Source of the DNA: Acorus gramineus
Lineage: Eukaryota > Streptophyta > Magnoliopsida > Acorales > Acoraceae
Direction: 5' to 3'
Length of the DNA stretch: 64,000 nt
Assembly: GCA_030737835.1 (NCBI GenBank)
Contig: JAUJYN010000017.1
Span: forward strand, 806,001-870,000
Position 1 is the stretch's first letter, and each line of letters begins with the position of its first letter. Made by a program: the position numbers and the translations under genes. The notes beneath the pieces are model-generated. The model ran no database searches. It was not told where the DNA came from and worked only from the letters and a program-made list of their open reading frames with translations. Shown here piece after piece: positions 34,089-47,754 of the stretch.

Positions 34089-37000
34089 ATGTCACGCCCC
34101 GGGCGTCCCCGAGACGCGGCAAGTGTATATAAAATATCAGAATCTACACAGGAGGTCAATAATATCATACAAATGACACACAGACAACAAAAGCAGGGCT
34201 GACATGATATATACACCAAATGCGGATAACTAAAGACTGAATCTGTAATCAAAACACACTACAGACTCCATACATAATCACATGTCCTGTGAGAGCCAAT
34301 ATACATACAAAGACGTCCAAATACAACACAAACGCGTGCCCAAGCACGGAAAATAATACATACTGGCACAAGGGATGCTGATAGTCTCTGCAACTCGCGG
34401 GACGTGGCGCTACTCCGCTACTGATGAAGTCCCTCGGGGAGCTCCTCCTCTGGATCCGACTCAGATGACACTGAAGAAAATATTATGCGAGGGGTGAGCC
34501 ACACGCTCAGTGAACGGCACAACCCATGCATCACAGACAATATTGACCACAACCAGATATCCTTATGATCCACAATTCATATTAATTAATCCACAAATGA
34601 TAGCACAACTCAAGCCGTGGGTTGCTCAATCGCCAACCCACTACACCCTCACCCTCACCCTTCAATGGGCGACAAAGGATATTGGGACTGGCTACACATA
34701 ACCAGCGGGTCGCTTCCGCCAACCCGCCACACCCTCACCCTCACCCTTCAATGGGTGACATAGGATATTGGGACTAACTGCACCAAAAACCAACGGGTCG
34801 CTTCCGCCAACCCGCTACACCCTCACCCTCACCCTTCAATGGGTGACATAGGATTTTGGGACTTACAAGCATCCAATCACAACTCCAGTGGGTCGTTCAT
34901 CGCCAACCCACTACACCCTCACCCTCACCCTTCAGTGGGTGACAAAGGATTTTGGGACTAACTAGGCTGTTGGTCACCCTTGGTCCACCGATAGTCTCTC
35001 CTCCACTCCGTAGGCCGCCTGGTCTACTCCCACATTCAGCACAGTCCGTCCTAAATCAGGAGGTGCCTACTGATGGGAGCCCTCTGTCAGGAAAGCCTGT
35101 CTAACGCTGGGGTAGTCTCTACCGGATCCAACGAAGGGAACAGAACAGCCTACCCATCGCATATGATCCACTTGGATCCGCAGACGGCACATTATAACAA
35201 CACTAATGTTCTGAATTCCTCAGAACCCACCAGGGCGCATAACTACGATGCGGGGAACATGCATAAGGTTATAACAGGGTGAAATATTGTTGGGGGAAAG
35301 AAACTCGGGAGGGCAGCGTGAGTTCCCGTTATAGGACACCCCGACAACCAAACAAGGAACACGGTGTACCCTAACCCGGGTCTCACCGCTGTCCTCGCAA
35401 GGCCCCTCCCCTATAATATTCACTATAACATGCACTTTAACAAAATACCAGCATTTAATTTAATAAATAAACTAGTAGGGCACATGCATCGGTCGGGCTT
35501 CCTAACATGGAACCAGGGGACATGCTGCATGGCTCATACACATATCCTAAGGGTGCAAGTCCCTAACATGCAAAGTCTAGGGTAACATGCATTCTACAAT
35601 TAAATCATGCTCGCATGATATACACATTACAATATGTCAATATTTATCCATGATGCCCCAGGAGAGGTCGATATACGCCCAAGTGCGTATAACACCTCTC
35701 TACTGGGTTGGATTGTCCCACTCAACAGTATCTGGGTCGTCGCGCGACCGTCCGTCTAGATCTACAAGACAGACATTCAATATGGTGAGAACAATGCATA
35801 AAATACCCAAAAATACATCTAAAATACCAAACACTAAACGTACATACGGCCCGTACACACGTGTATCCGAGCATCCCGACTCACTCCCGAACCCACCGGG
35901 CAGCCATACGCACAGCCACCCGCACGCGCACGCACGAATGCGCACGCACGCACACACCCCGGCACCATCGGCGCACTGCCGCGCGCTTGCCCGCGAGCCC
36001 AGACGTGCACCCGCACGCATGCGCACGCTCGCGCGCGCCCACGTGCACCACGCGTCCAGCCCGCGCCCCTCGCGCAGCACCCCGCGCACTGCCCCAGCAC
36101 GCCCCAGCATGCCCCAGCATGCCCCAGCGCGCGCACGCACGCGCATGCACGCTCGCGCGCGCACTGGTTCCCTGCCCAGCGCCCAGGCGCACTGGCCGCG
36201 CGCGCGCACGCGCGCGCGCACCCGCGCGCACACCCCCCCTAACGCCAGAACCCGCGCGCACCCGCGCGCCCGCTCCGCGCGAACCCGCGCACCCGCGCGC
36301 ACGCACACGCGCGCGACTGCGCCCGCCAGCGCCCAGACGCCCAGCACCCTCGGCCAGCACCCGGTACCCGCGACCCGCGCCCAGCGCTCAGCGCCCAGCA
36401 CCCGGGACCCTCACCCAGCGTCCACGCGCACGCCCGCGCAACACGCGCCCAGCGCGCCTGGCAGCACGCGCTCAGCGCGCCTGCCAGCCTGCCCGCGCTG
36501 CTGCTCGCGTTGCCTGCCTGCGCGCGTCGCCGAGTGGCCCGAGCACCGCTCGCCTGCACGCCCGGGGCACTGCCCGCCTGATGCCCGAGCGCCCCTGCAC
36601 CCCCCGAGCGCACGCCCGCGCGCGCGCGCTCGCGCGCCCAGCAAACTGGTGCCCTGCTCCCAGCCTACCCAGCTAGCCCTGCCAGCCTAGCACCCGACTA
36701 TCCCTGCACGCCCAGCACCAGGCACGCCCAGCGCCAGCCCGAGCGCACGCCCGCGCGCACGCCTGCGCGCACGCATGCGCGCGCCCTGCCAGCGGCCCTG
36801 CCTGCTGCGCCTGCGGCTGCTGCGCCTGCTGCTGCTGCCCTGCCATCCTGCCCGAGCCCGAGCCCGAGCTCCTCTACCACCCACCTCCGACCACCACCAC
36901 AGCCTCCGACTGCCTCCCACAGCCCTCCGACGGCCACCCACCGCCGCCAACCGCCTCCCAACCACAAAACCACCCCCCTAGCATTCATCTATGCAAGAAA

Positions 37001-37610
37001 AAGAGGGAAAGGGGGCTTACCAAGGGGAGGAGGGGAAGTCCGGTGGCTCTCCGCGCGCCGAAACCTTTCCCAAAAGCCTTCTCACGCCCCGATCTATCTT
37101 GTCCCTCGGAATGGGCCAAATCAGAGGACGAAAAGGGGAGGTCGGGGAGGCTAGGATCGTCGGAATTCGGATTTGAAGACACCGGAGCGTAGATCGGGAC
37201 CCGATCTACACTTCCCGTGCTTTAGGTTTTTGGTTTTGAGGGGTGTAGGGGGCTCAAACGGAAGAAAAACGGAGGAGAGGAGAGAGAGAGATCAAGTCGT
37301 AGGGATGATGAATAGTAAAAAGATATTTTTGATTCCTTTTATATAATGCGCGACTTAAAAACCCGGATACGCCCCGGAACTGCGAAATTTTTGCAAACGA
37401 TGCCAGAATTCGATGAAATTTTCATGAGTGGCTTAAAATGGTACCAGGACACATAATATGCAGTTAGATTTTCAATCGGAGTCCTCTAGCTCAGACGATA
37501 GCTAACAGTCTAAAATTATGCGGTTCCGATCGAAAAACCCTAAAAATTTTAAAACTGCCAGAAATGCTCCAACGGTTACCAGCAGGCTAAAAAGTGACAC
37601 ATATATAACA
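34089..37610 (-). mobile_element. Solo Tekay LTR, mosaic type
   Basis: It has TG..CA ends and is 3,522 bp. The left part (element 3' end) resembles the LTRs of the 9078-19234 element, with four CCCTCACCC modules at 34610-34965. The right part (element 5' end, TGTTATATATGTGTCACTTT) resembles the LTRs at 37750 and 54633. The flanks AGAAA and AAAAA match at four of five bases, so the duplication is only tentative. The GC core is at about 35880-36860. No internal region lies on either side. Confidence 0.8.
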
Positions 37611-37749
37611 AAAAAAGCATACACAATCAAAAGATATGAGATTTAATGTGGTTCCCTCAACGTGAGGTACATCAACATACTCCCCGCACAAGCACAAATC
37701 CACTAAACCGGAAAATAGGGCAAACAAGGGATTACAATATGTAATAGTC
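37611..37749. other. 139-bp spacer between two inverted solo LTRs
   Basis: Contains GATTTAATGTGGTTCCCTCA and resumes at 43917 after the LTR insertion (AATAGTCTCTCAATCTCTCT). It belongs to an older interspersed repeat that I cannot classify. Confidence 0.45.
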
Positions 37750-40700
37750 TGTTATACTTGTGTCACTTTTAGCCTGCTGGTAATCGTTGGAGCGTCCTGG
37801 CAGTTTTTAAAATTTTTAGGGTTTTCGATCGGAACCGCTAATTTTTGGATTGTTAGCTATCGTCTGAGCTAGAGGACTCCGATTGGAAATCTAACTGCGT
37901 ATTATGTGTCCTGGTGCCATTTTAAGCCACTCATGAAAATTTCATCGAATTCCGGCATCGTTTCCAAAAATTTCGCAGTTCCGGGGCGTATCCGGGTTTT
38001 TAAGTCGCACACTATATAAGAGTGGGATTTAATTCCCGAGTTACTATTCATCATCCCTACGACTTGCATTTTCTCTCTCCCCTCTCTCTTTTTCTCACTT
38101 TCAAGCCCCCTACATCCCTCAAAACTAAAAACCCAAAGCACGGGAAGTGTAGATCGGGTCCCGATCTACACACCGGTGTCTTCAAATCCCGTTTCCGGCA
38201 ATCCTAGCCTCCCCGACCTCCCCTCTTTGTCCTCTGATTTGGCCCGTCTTGAAGGCCAAGGTAGATCGGGGCGTGAGAGAGCCGTTGAGAAGGGTTTCGG
38301 TGCGCGGAGAGCACCCGGACTTCGCTTCCTCCCCTTGGTAAGGCCTCTTTCTTCACTTTTCTTGCATAGATGTATGCTAGGAGTGTGGATCTGTGTATGA
38401 GGGGTGGTCGGCGGCTGTGGGAGGCCGTCGGAGGGCGGTGGAGGTGGTCGGAGGTCGGTGGGTGGTGGTTTGGGTGGTCTCGGGCAGCAGGGGGTGGTCT
38501 CGGGCTGGTGGGAGATGTTCTCGGGCAGCAGGCAGAGCAGCAGCAGCGAGCAGGCTGGGCCCGCGCGGGCATGCTCGCGTGCGTGCGCGGGCGTGCGTGC
38601 GCGCGGCGTGCAAGCAGGCGCGCGCGGGAGGCATGCTGTGCTGGTCGTGCAGAGGTGCTGGGCGGGCTGGTGCGCGAGGTGCTGGGCGGCTGGTGCTGGG
38701 CGGGCTGGTGCGCGTGGAGCTGGTCGCGCGGGTGCTAGGCGTGCGAGGCAGCGGTGGTGTGTGCGCGAGGTGGCGGCTGAGCAGCGGAGGTGTGTGCGCG
38801 AGGTGGTGGCTGAGGCAGCGGAGGTGTGTGCGTGAGGTGGTGGCTGTGTTATATTTGTGTCACTTTTAACCTGCTGGTAACCGTTGGAGCGTCCTGGCAG
38901 TTTTAAAAATTTTTAGGGTTTTCGGTCGGAACCGCTAATTTTTGGACTGTTAGCTATCGTTTTGAGCTAGAGGACTCCGATTGGAAATCTAACTGCATAT
39001 TCGGTGTCCTGGTGCCATTTTAGACCTCTCACGAAAATTTCATCGAATTCTGGCATCGTTTCCAAAAATTTCACAGTTCCGGGGCGTATCCGGGTCTTTT
39101 AAGTCGCACTATATATAAATGGAATCTAAATCACCCCTACACTATTCATCATCCCTACGACTTGCTTTTCTCTCTCCCCTCTCTCTTTTTCTCACTTTCA
39201 AGCCCCCTAGAGCCCTCAAAAACAAAAACCTAAAGCACGGGAAGTGTAGATCGGGTCCCGATCGACACACCGGTGTCTTCAAATCCCGTTTTCGGAGATC
39301 CTAGCCTCCCCGACCTCCCCTCTTTGTCCTCTGATTTGGCCCGTTTTGAAGGCCAAGGTAGATTGGGGCGTGAGAGAACCGTTGGGAAAGGTTTCGGCGC
39401 GTGGAGAGCCACCGGACGCCTCTTCCTCCCCTCGGTAAGCCTCTTTCCTCTCTTTTTCATGCTTAGATGGATGTTAGGAGGTAGGATTTGGGGTTGGGAG
39501 GTGGTTGGCGGCGGTGGGTGGTCGTCGGAGGGCTGTGGAGGTGGTCGGAGGCCATTGGTGGCCGGAGGAGTGGTGGTGGAGGTGCTCGGGGTGGCTGGTG
39601 GCAGCAGCACAGGCAGCAGGCGCAGCAGCTGGCAGGGGCGCGCGCGCGCGTGCGCGCGGGTGGAGCTGGGCGCTGGCGGGCGCAGTCGGGCGCGCAGTCG
39701 CACGCGGGTGCGTACGCGCGGGTGCGCGCGGAGTGGTCGCGGGCGTGCGCGCGGGTGCTGGCGCGAGCGGGGGTGTGCGCGGGAGTGCGCGCGGGTGTGC
39801 GCGGGAGTGCGCGCGGGCGCCCGCGGGCGTGCGCGCGAGCGTGCGCGCGCGCGGGCAGGGCCCCTGGGCACTGTGCCTGGGTGCTGGGCAGGGCGCCTGG
39901 GCATGCGCCTGGGCGCTGTGCTGGGGACCAGTGCGCGCGGTGCTGCGGACCAGTGCGCGCGCGTGCTGGGGCGTGCGTGCAGTGCGCGCGGGGGCGCGCT
40001 GGGCCGGACGCGCGGTGCGCGCGGGCGCGCGCGAGCGTGCGCGTGCGTGCGGCAGTGCGTCGGGGCGCGCGGGCTGAGGCGCGGCGGCGCATCCGAGGGC
40101 GGGTGGCCGTGCGGGTGGTAGCCGGAGTCCTCGGGCTAGCGTGCGTGCGGGTCGTATGCACGTTTGCCCGAGTGTTGGGAGTTTAGTTGTGGGTTTATGT
40201 AAGTTCTTGTGTATTTTGTAGTATTAGTGGATTTTAACTCACCATATTGAATGTCTATCTTGCAGATCTAGACGGGCGGTCGCGCGACGACCCCGATTCT
40301 GGTGAGTGGGACAATCCAACCCAGTAGAGAGGCGTTGTACGCACTTGGGGCGTATACCGACCTCTCCTGGGGCGCCATGGATAAATATTACCTACAATAA
40401 TATGTAATCCATGCTTGTGTGAATTATGTGTAGAATGCATGCCACCCTAGTCCTTGCATGTTAGGGACTTGCACCCTTAGGATATGCGTATGAGCCATGC
40501 AACATGTCCCCTGGTTTTCATGCTAGGAAACCCTGGCCTATGCATGCGTCCTACTAGTTTATTTATTAAATTAAATGCTGATATCTGTTAGATCGCATGC
40601 CTTAGGATAATATTATAGGGAGGAGCCTTGCGAGGTCAACGCTGAGACCCGTGTTAGGGTACTCCGTGTTCCTTGTTTGGTTGTCGGGATGTCCTGTATC

Positions 40701-43700
40701 GGGACCTCGGGCTGCCCTCCCAAGGTTCTAGTCCCAATAATATTATATGTAATGATTGTATGATTGGTATAATTATTAGCATAGTTGGTAGATATTATAG
40801 GGGAGGGGCCTTGCAAGGACAGCGGTGAGACCCGGGTTAGGGTACTCCGTGTTCCTTGTTTGGTTGTCGGGGTATCCTATAACGGGAACTCACGCCGCCC
40901 TTCCGAGTTTCTTTCCCCCAATGATATTCCAGCCTTGCTGATTTTTGTACATGTTCCCGCATCTTGATGATGCACCTGGTTGAATTCAGAGGAATTCATG
41001 ACATTTGAGTTGTGATGATATGTAGTCGGCGGATCCGAGTGGATCATATGCGTATGGATAGGCTGTTCTGTTCCCTGCGTTGGATTCGGTAGAGGCTACC
41101 CCCAGCGTTAGAAAGGCCGTCCTTCGGAGGACCCACATAAGTAGGCACCTCCTGATTTGGTTTCGGACTGTGCTGAAGTTGTGGGTGGAGACCAAGCGGC
41201 CTACGGAGTGGAGGGAGAGACTATCGGTGGACCAAGGGTGACCAACAGCCTAGTCAGTCCCAAAATCCTATGTCACCCGTGGTAGGGTGAGGGTGAGGGT
41301 GTAGTGGGTTGGCGATGAGCGACCTACTGGATTTGTGAATAGATGATTATCAGTCCCAATAGCCTACGTCACCCATGGATGGGTGAGGGTGAGGGTGTGG
41401 TGGTTCGGCGAAGTACGAACCACTGGATTATGTTGTTATGTATTGATGGCTGGATAAAATAATGGAATATTGTGGTAAATATTGTCTGTGTTGCATGGGT
41501 TGTGCTGTTCACTGAGCGTGTGGCTCACCCCTCGCACATGTTTTTCCCCAGTGGTCACTGAGCCTGAGCTAGAGCCGGAGCAGCAGTTGGAGCTTTCCGA
41601 GGGATTTCTTCAGTAGCGGAGCAGCGCCACGTTCCGCGAGTGCCAGAGGTTATCAGCATCCCTTCTTGCCAGTATGTATTATTTTCCGTGCTTGGGCACG
41701 TGTTTGTATATGTTCAGTTGTATTTGTGTATATTGGCTCTCACAGGACAGATGATTGAGTATCGAGTCTGTAGAATGTTTATTCACAGATTCAGTCTTTT
41801 GCTTCCGCATTTAGTGTATATATCATGTCAGCCCCTTTTGTTGCATGTGTGTCATTCTAGTTGTCTGTGTGTGATATATATTATTGACCTCCTGTGTAGG
41901 CTTCTGATATGATACATACACTTGCCGCGTCCCTGGGTTGGCCGCCCTGGGGCGTGACAGGCTGAGGCAGCGGAGGTGCGTGCGCGAGGTGGTGGACGAG
42001 TGCAGGGTGCGCGCGGAGAGCGCGGCGAGGCCGTGGTGGTGCGCGCGGGGCGCGGCGAGGCCGTGGAGGTGCGCGCGGGGTGCGCGCGAGGCGAGGCGCT
42101 GCGCGCGGGGGCGCGCGGGGTGCTCGCGGGCGGCGCGAGGCGTGCGGGGTGCGCGGGCTGAGGCGCGGCGGCGCGTCCGGGCGGTCGGGTGGCCGTGCGG
42201 GTGGTTGCAGGGGGTGTTGGGTGATTAATTTGGGGTTTTGGGTGTTTATTTGGGTATGTTATGTATTTTTGGGTGATTATGGATTTTAACTCACCATATT
42301 GAATGTCTGTCTTGCAGATCTAGACGGACGGTCGCGCGACGACCCAGATACTGGTGAGTGGGACAATCCAACCCAGTAGAGAGGCGTTATACGCACTTGG
42401 GCGTATACCGACCTCTCCTGGGGCACCGTGGATGAATATTAACCTGCAGTAATATGTAATCCATGCTTGTATGATTAAATTGTAGAATGCATGCTACCCT
42501 AGACTTTGCATGTTAGGGACTTGCACCCTTAGGATATGTGTATGAGCCATGCACCATGTCTCCTGTTTCATGTTAGGAAACCTCGACCTGTGTATGCGTC
42601 CTACTAGTTAATTTATTAAATTAAATGCTAGTGTATGTTAAATCGCATGCCTTAGGTAATATTATCGGGAGGAGCCTTGCGAGGACAGCGGTGAGACCCA
42701 TGTTAGGGTACTCCGTGTTCCTTATTTGGTTGTCGGGATATCCTGTATCGGGACCTCATGCTGCCCTCCCAAGGTTTCTAGTCCCAATAATATTATAAGT
42801 AATGTTGTATGTTTGGTATGATTATTAGCATGAGTAGTGAATATTATAGGGGAGGGGCCTTGCGAGGACAGCGGTGAGACCCGGGTTAGGGTACTCCGTG
42901 TTCCTTGTTTGGTTGTCAGGGTATCCTATATCGGGAACTCACGCCGCCCTCCCGAGTTTCTTTCCCCCAATGATATTCCAACACTGCTTTTGATTGTACT
43001 ATTTCCCCGCATCTTGGATATGCGCCCTGGAGGAACTCTGAAGAGTTCATGACATTTGAGTTGGAGAGATGTGTTGTCGGCGGATCCGAGTGGATCATAT
43101 GCGTAAGCCACATCAGTAGGCACCTCCTGATTTGGTTTCGGCTGGGCTGAAGTTGTGGGTGGAGACCAAGCGGCCTACGGAGTGGAGGAGAGACTACCGG
43201 TGGACTAAGGGTGACCAACAGCCTAGTCAGTCCCAAAATCCTATGTCACCTTGGAAAGGTGAGGGTGAGGGTGTAGTGGGTTGGCGATGAGCGACCCGCT
43301 GGTTTTGTTTATGGATGATTGTTAGTCCCAAAATCCTGAGTCCCCTGTTGAGGGGTAAGGGTGAGGGTATGATCTGGGTTATGGAAATAGTGGTTTAAGA
43401 TGGATAGCTGGATTAATAATGGAATTATGGTAAATATTGTCTGTGATGCATGGGTTGTGCTGTTCACTGAGCGTGTGGCTCACCCCTCGCATATGTTTTT
43501 CCCCAGTGGTCACTGAGCCTGAGCTAGAGCCAGAGCAGCAGTTGGAGCTTTCCGAGGGATTCCTTCAGTAGCGGAGTAGCGCTACGTCCGCGAGTGCCAG
43601 AGGCTATCAGCATCCCTTTTCTTGGCTGTATGTATTTTATTTCCGTGCTTGGCATGCGTCTGTATATATTCAGTTGTTTCCATGTATATTGGCTCTCACA

Positions 43701-43916
43701 GGACGTATGATTGTGTATCGAGTCTGTAATATGTTTTGATTACAGACTCAGTTTTTAGCTTCCGCTACATTGTGTATATATTATGTCAGCCTTGTTTGAT
43801 CTATGTTGTCATTTTTATCTGTGGTTTAGAGTATATGTATTTGACCTCATGTGTAGGCCTCTGATATGATATATACACCTGCCGCGTCCCGGGGACGGCC
43901 GTCCTGGGGCGTGACA
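37750..43916 (+). mobile_element. Solo Tekay LTR split by another solo LTR
   Basis: The outer LTR consists of 37750-38846 plus 41965-43916 (about 3.05 kb) with TG..CA ends and perfect 5-bp flanks TAGTC at 37745-37749 and 43917-43921. It holds two CCCTCACCC modules near 43250-43380, a conserved splice-like block at about 42300-42355 and an acidic mini-ORF block at about 43500-43571. No interior or second LTR is present, so it arose by LTR-LTR recombination after insertion. It is older than the nested LTR at 38847. Confidence 0.92.
38847..41959 (+). mobile_element. Nested solo Tekay LTR
   Basis: It is 3,113 bp with TG..CA ends and perfect flanks GGCTG at 38842-38846 and 41960-41964, inside the GC core of the outer LTR. 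It contains its own GC core (about 39600-40140), splice-like block (about 40250-40310), two modules (about 41280-41400) and mini-ORF block (about 41550-41616). Confidence 0.93.
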
Positions 43917-43921
43917 TAGTC

Positions 43922-44304
43922 TCTCAATCTCTCTCACAAGATCTCTCTTTTCTCTCTTTCAATAGATTTTTAGAGGTCATTTTGTTGTTGCTTTTCATCC
44001 TTGACACCCCTCCTTTTTATAGGAATAAAAATAACAAACTAAAAATCTCAACAAAAAATCTCAATAGAAATCTCCACATAAAATCTCAACCAAAATTCTA
44101 AGAAATCTCCACTGCTAACATCTTTTTACGTGTATTATAATTATAATAAGTAAAATGATATCAACGAAACAAATATCTAATAAAATTATAAACAAATCAA
44201 ATAAATATAAATATATAACAATCACATATACAATTAAGTTACAAAATAAGAGTAATATATATATATATATTATATTCGCATATTACATAATATCTAATAG
44301 TATT
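43922..44304. other. Older interspersed repeat DNA
   Basis: Continuation of the DNA at 37611-37749. Positions 44112-44304 resemble 7840-8000 (AAAATGATATCAACG, ACATAATATCTAATA). No gene is seen. Confidence 0.45.
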
Positions 44305-45351
44305 TGGAGAGGCAAAAATCGACGTACCGGGTTCGGGTAGTCGGATCCGTCCGCTCCTGTCTCCTCTGACGAGCACCGCTTGGTTGTCGGCGATCCTCTT
44401 CCCAGAATGGACCGGACTCGAGGGTAGGTCGAACGATGAGGGTCTGCGATGGACCGATCGAAGGGATTTTTGGGGTGGATTGGACTGAATCTGATGTAAC
44501 CTCTCAGGCTGCCTACGTACCCTTGTTTAGGGATCAAGTCAAACGTAGTTCATCTTTTTAGGTGGTGGGATTTCGCACCGGAAGTGGTCATGTGCCAGGG
44601 ATCTCGTGGAAAAATCTTTTCCTCCTCCATCCAGGGAGAATTAATCCTCTATCTATAATACTTTAGAGGATGCCCTAGAATCAATGGTGGATCCCTCTCC
44701 CATCAGACGGATGGGGAGGGATCCCTCCTTTAGATGATCATGAAAATGTGTACTTAGGGATCTCCATAATCAGTCATTGATTGTCCTTGATAAATACACA
44801 TATTTTGTTTGGGATTATATGGAATCAATTAATGATGTTTCCAAATCTAACATATATTGTTGGGATTTGGGAATCAGTTATTGATAACTCCAAATCTAAT
44901 ATATATGTTGCTAAGATTTTTGAAAATCCTCAATGATGATCCATAATTAAAAATATGTATTGTTGGGATTTAGAAATCAGTCAAGGATAATTCAAAATCC
45001 AAATATATAATCAAAGATGAGATTCTGAGATATCTGCATTGATAACACAATAATCATATTTTCATATGGGATTTTGTGGACACAGTCAATGATGACTTGA
45101 TTTGGCGATATATACTAGCATTGATTGAATTTAAATGCTGACAATTATCAGTTAATGCAATATATCTAGGAAGATCAAGGCAATATATGATTGGATAAGT
45201 ACTGACTTGGCCTGTTGTAATCGGTCGGGTGTGGGCCCTTGTGCTGAGTCTGTTAGGGCTCGGGCTGAATGGGCCATTGTTTTGCTGGGTCGGATTCGAT
45301 GGGACCCGCGACCCGGCCCGCTTTGAGTAGCCTAAAAATTTGGCACCCACA
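44305..45351 (-). repeat. 3' LTR of a Tat/Ogre-like element
   Basis: On the minus strand it begins TGTGGGTGCC just after GGGGGCATC and ends CCTCTCCA. It shares GACTTGATCCC and GGTACGTAGGCAGC with the LTR at 30378-31151. The element body runs rightward out of the window, so only one LTR is seen. The 5-bp flank at its outer end is GTATT. Confidence 0.65.
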
Positions 45352-47754
45352 GATGCCCCCTTTTTCCTACTCGATTGGGAGCTCTTTCTGTCGAGTGGGA
45401 ATAATTTTGTATGAGGCACCACATGTCGGGCTGCAATCTATGTCACATCGAAATGATTCGTCTCGAGTTGGGGGCGTCAGGTGTCAGGTCGACTGAACAG
45501 AGGGGACTTTATATCGAGAAGGGCACCCGACGGTTTATGAGAGACTTGGATTATTGATCTGTCATAAATGGTTGCTTTTGATCGAGAGGAACGGCGCGGC
45601 AAAGACGAGGAGGCGGATCTTCGGCCCATAAATTTTCTGGATGAGGGTGGCCCCCTCGTCTCATGTTGGCCCAAAGCTTTCGATCTTTTCGTTCATTTCT
45701 CGCCTTTCTTCATTGTTAGGTCGGGATGGTGCATGTCCCATTGCAATTGATCGTTGTTCCCCGCGGGCCGTATACCAAACTTTGGCGGTTCGATCTTGTT
45801 TGGATGCCGGTTTTAGCCGTTAGGATGGCGTTAACCTGGAGAGGATTGTATCATGGTAGATGTCACGACCCAGGACGGCCGTCCCCGAGAAGTGGCAATA
45901 ATGGAATATCAGCTATCAATACCTGAGGTCAATAGAGAGTCCAACAAGAACACACAAGGTGACAAAGCAAGGATAATGATAACTGACTAAAAAGCGGAAG
46001 CATAATATATAAACAATGTCTGTCAATCAAAAACATTATTACAGACTCGAATACACAATCAATGTTCGGTGAGAGCCAAGTCTAGACCAAATAAAATATA
46101 ACATGTGTCACATGCACGATTTACAATACATCAAAATAACTCTAGGACTGCTGACAGCCTTACACTCACCACCCGTCGGAAGAACGCTCCACGCCCATAA
46201 GACCACGCCACAGGGAAGCTCCAACTCCACGCCCAACACTGCCCCTGAAAAGAAACAGTATGCGAGGGGTGAGCTATAAGCTCAGTGAGTGGCTAGAAAT
46301 CAATCACCATACAACAGTTCAATACTCAAACAATTTCCTCTCAAGAAAAACATGGGTAGAAACCCAATGGATAACAAAGCCACGCGACGGCGCGACCAAC
46401 CTCACCCTCACCCTCACTCCCGGAGGAAGACTCTTGGGACTTTTGGGGAGAGACCATACCGTTGGTCGACGAGACCCAGAATTACTGGTCTACACAACGC
46501 TACTGAAACATCTACATCGGGATAACTACCCAACGATGTCTTTGAACATCGATACGCAACCGGGCCCAACAACTATGGGAATGGACGAACCACGAATGGG
46601 TCACGCGGCGACGTGTCTTCACCTCATCCTCACCCTCACCCTTTACAGGTGACATAGGACTTTTGGAGAGATTAGACTCCTCTACACCCTTGGTCCACCG
46701 GTAGCCCTTTCCCCGGGTAGTCACTACCTGGTATACTCCCACGATCAGTACGCTTCTGAACGCCTCAGTGGTACCTACGGATGGGAGCCCTCTGTTAGGA
46801 CAGCTTTTCCAACGCCGGGAAGTTCCTACATCGGATCCAACGAAGGGGAGAACGATTCCACGCTCGCAATGTCATTCGTTAACCCTCTCCCGGGTAGCCT
46901 CTACCTGGTACACTCCCACGATCAGTACGCTTTCGAACACATCGGTGGTACCTACGGATGGGAGCCTTCTGTCAGGACAGCTACATCTCGGGCCGCTTCA
47001 ACTCGGACAACATTGGGAGTAAACATTCCATGTTCGCAAAGCGAACCCAATGGAAAAACATCTACTCTCGATAATCACATATCGATGATATCGAACACTA
47101 TTTTACTCCCACACGGTTGCGTCGCTCGGACACAAAAAGGGGGGGGGGGGTTGCCTCTGCTCTCACATAGAAATAATCCCAAGGCACATAACCCAACAGG
47201 CGGTTCATATACACGCCTAGCACGAGTAGGCCTAGCTTAATGCCACAACTACCGGCTTAACAAACCGATAAGATAATGAATTCTCCTGAATTCCAAACGA
47301 GTGCATCGCTCGGATGCACGGGGGCGATTACATCGCTAGCGCTCTAACTAATAAGGTACAACTCGACAACGGGTCATACCCACACCTATTCCAGATAGGC
47401 CTAATCAGTTTTAACATGCGCATAATTATTACAGGAGAATTCTATCACTGAAGGAACTTGATCCACATGCACAATAACCTATACTTAACTATAGGGGTTC
47501 TCCCTAACATGAGTATATGGCATAAACAACACATCATGCAACATACATACAAGGCAAGGCCTAACTACACATACATATGAGGGCACTAATCGTATAAACA
47601 CACAAAATATACTCTAACATGCATTGGATATCACCAACTTAAAAGAAAGGGTCAAGCGCGATCTCGCGCACTAACAGGTGCATGCCAATATTCTAAACGA
47701 ACCTGAGTCGAGTAGGAAATCGCATCTACTTACTCAGTTCGTTCAGAGGGAGAG

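Noticed and set aside
44155-44340. Plus-strand frame of Ile/Asn/Lys-rich codons
   Set aside because: AT-rich low-complexity DNA in a dispersed repeat, running into an LTR; no family features.
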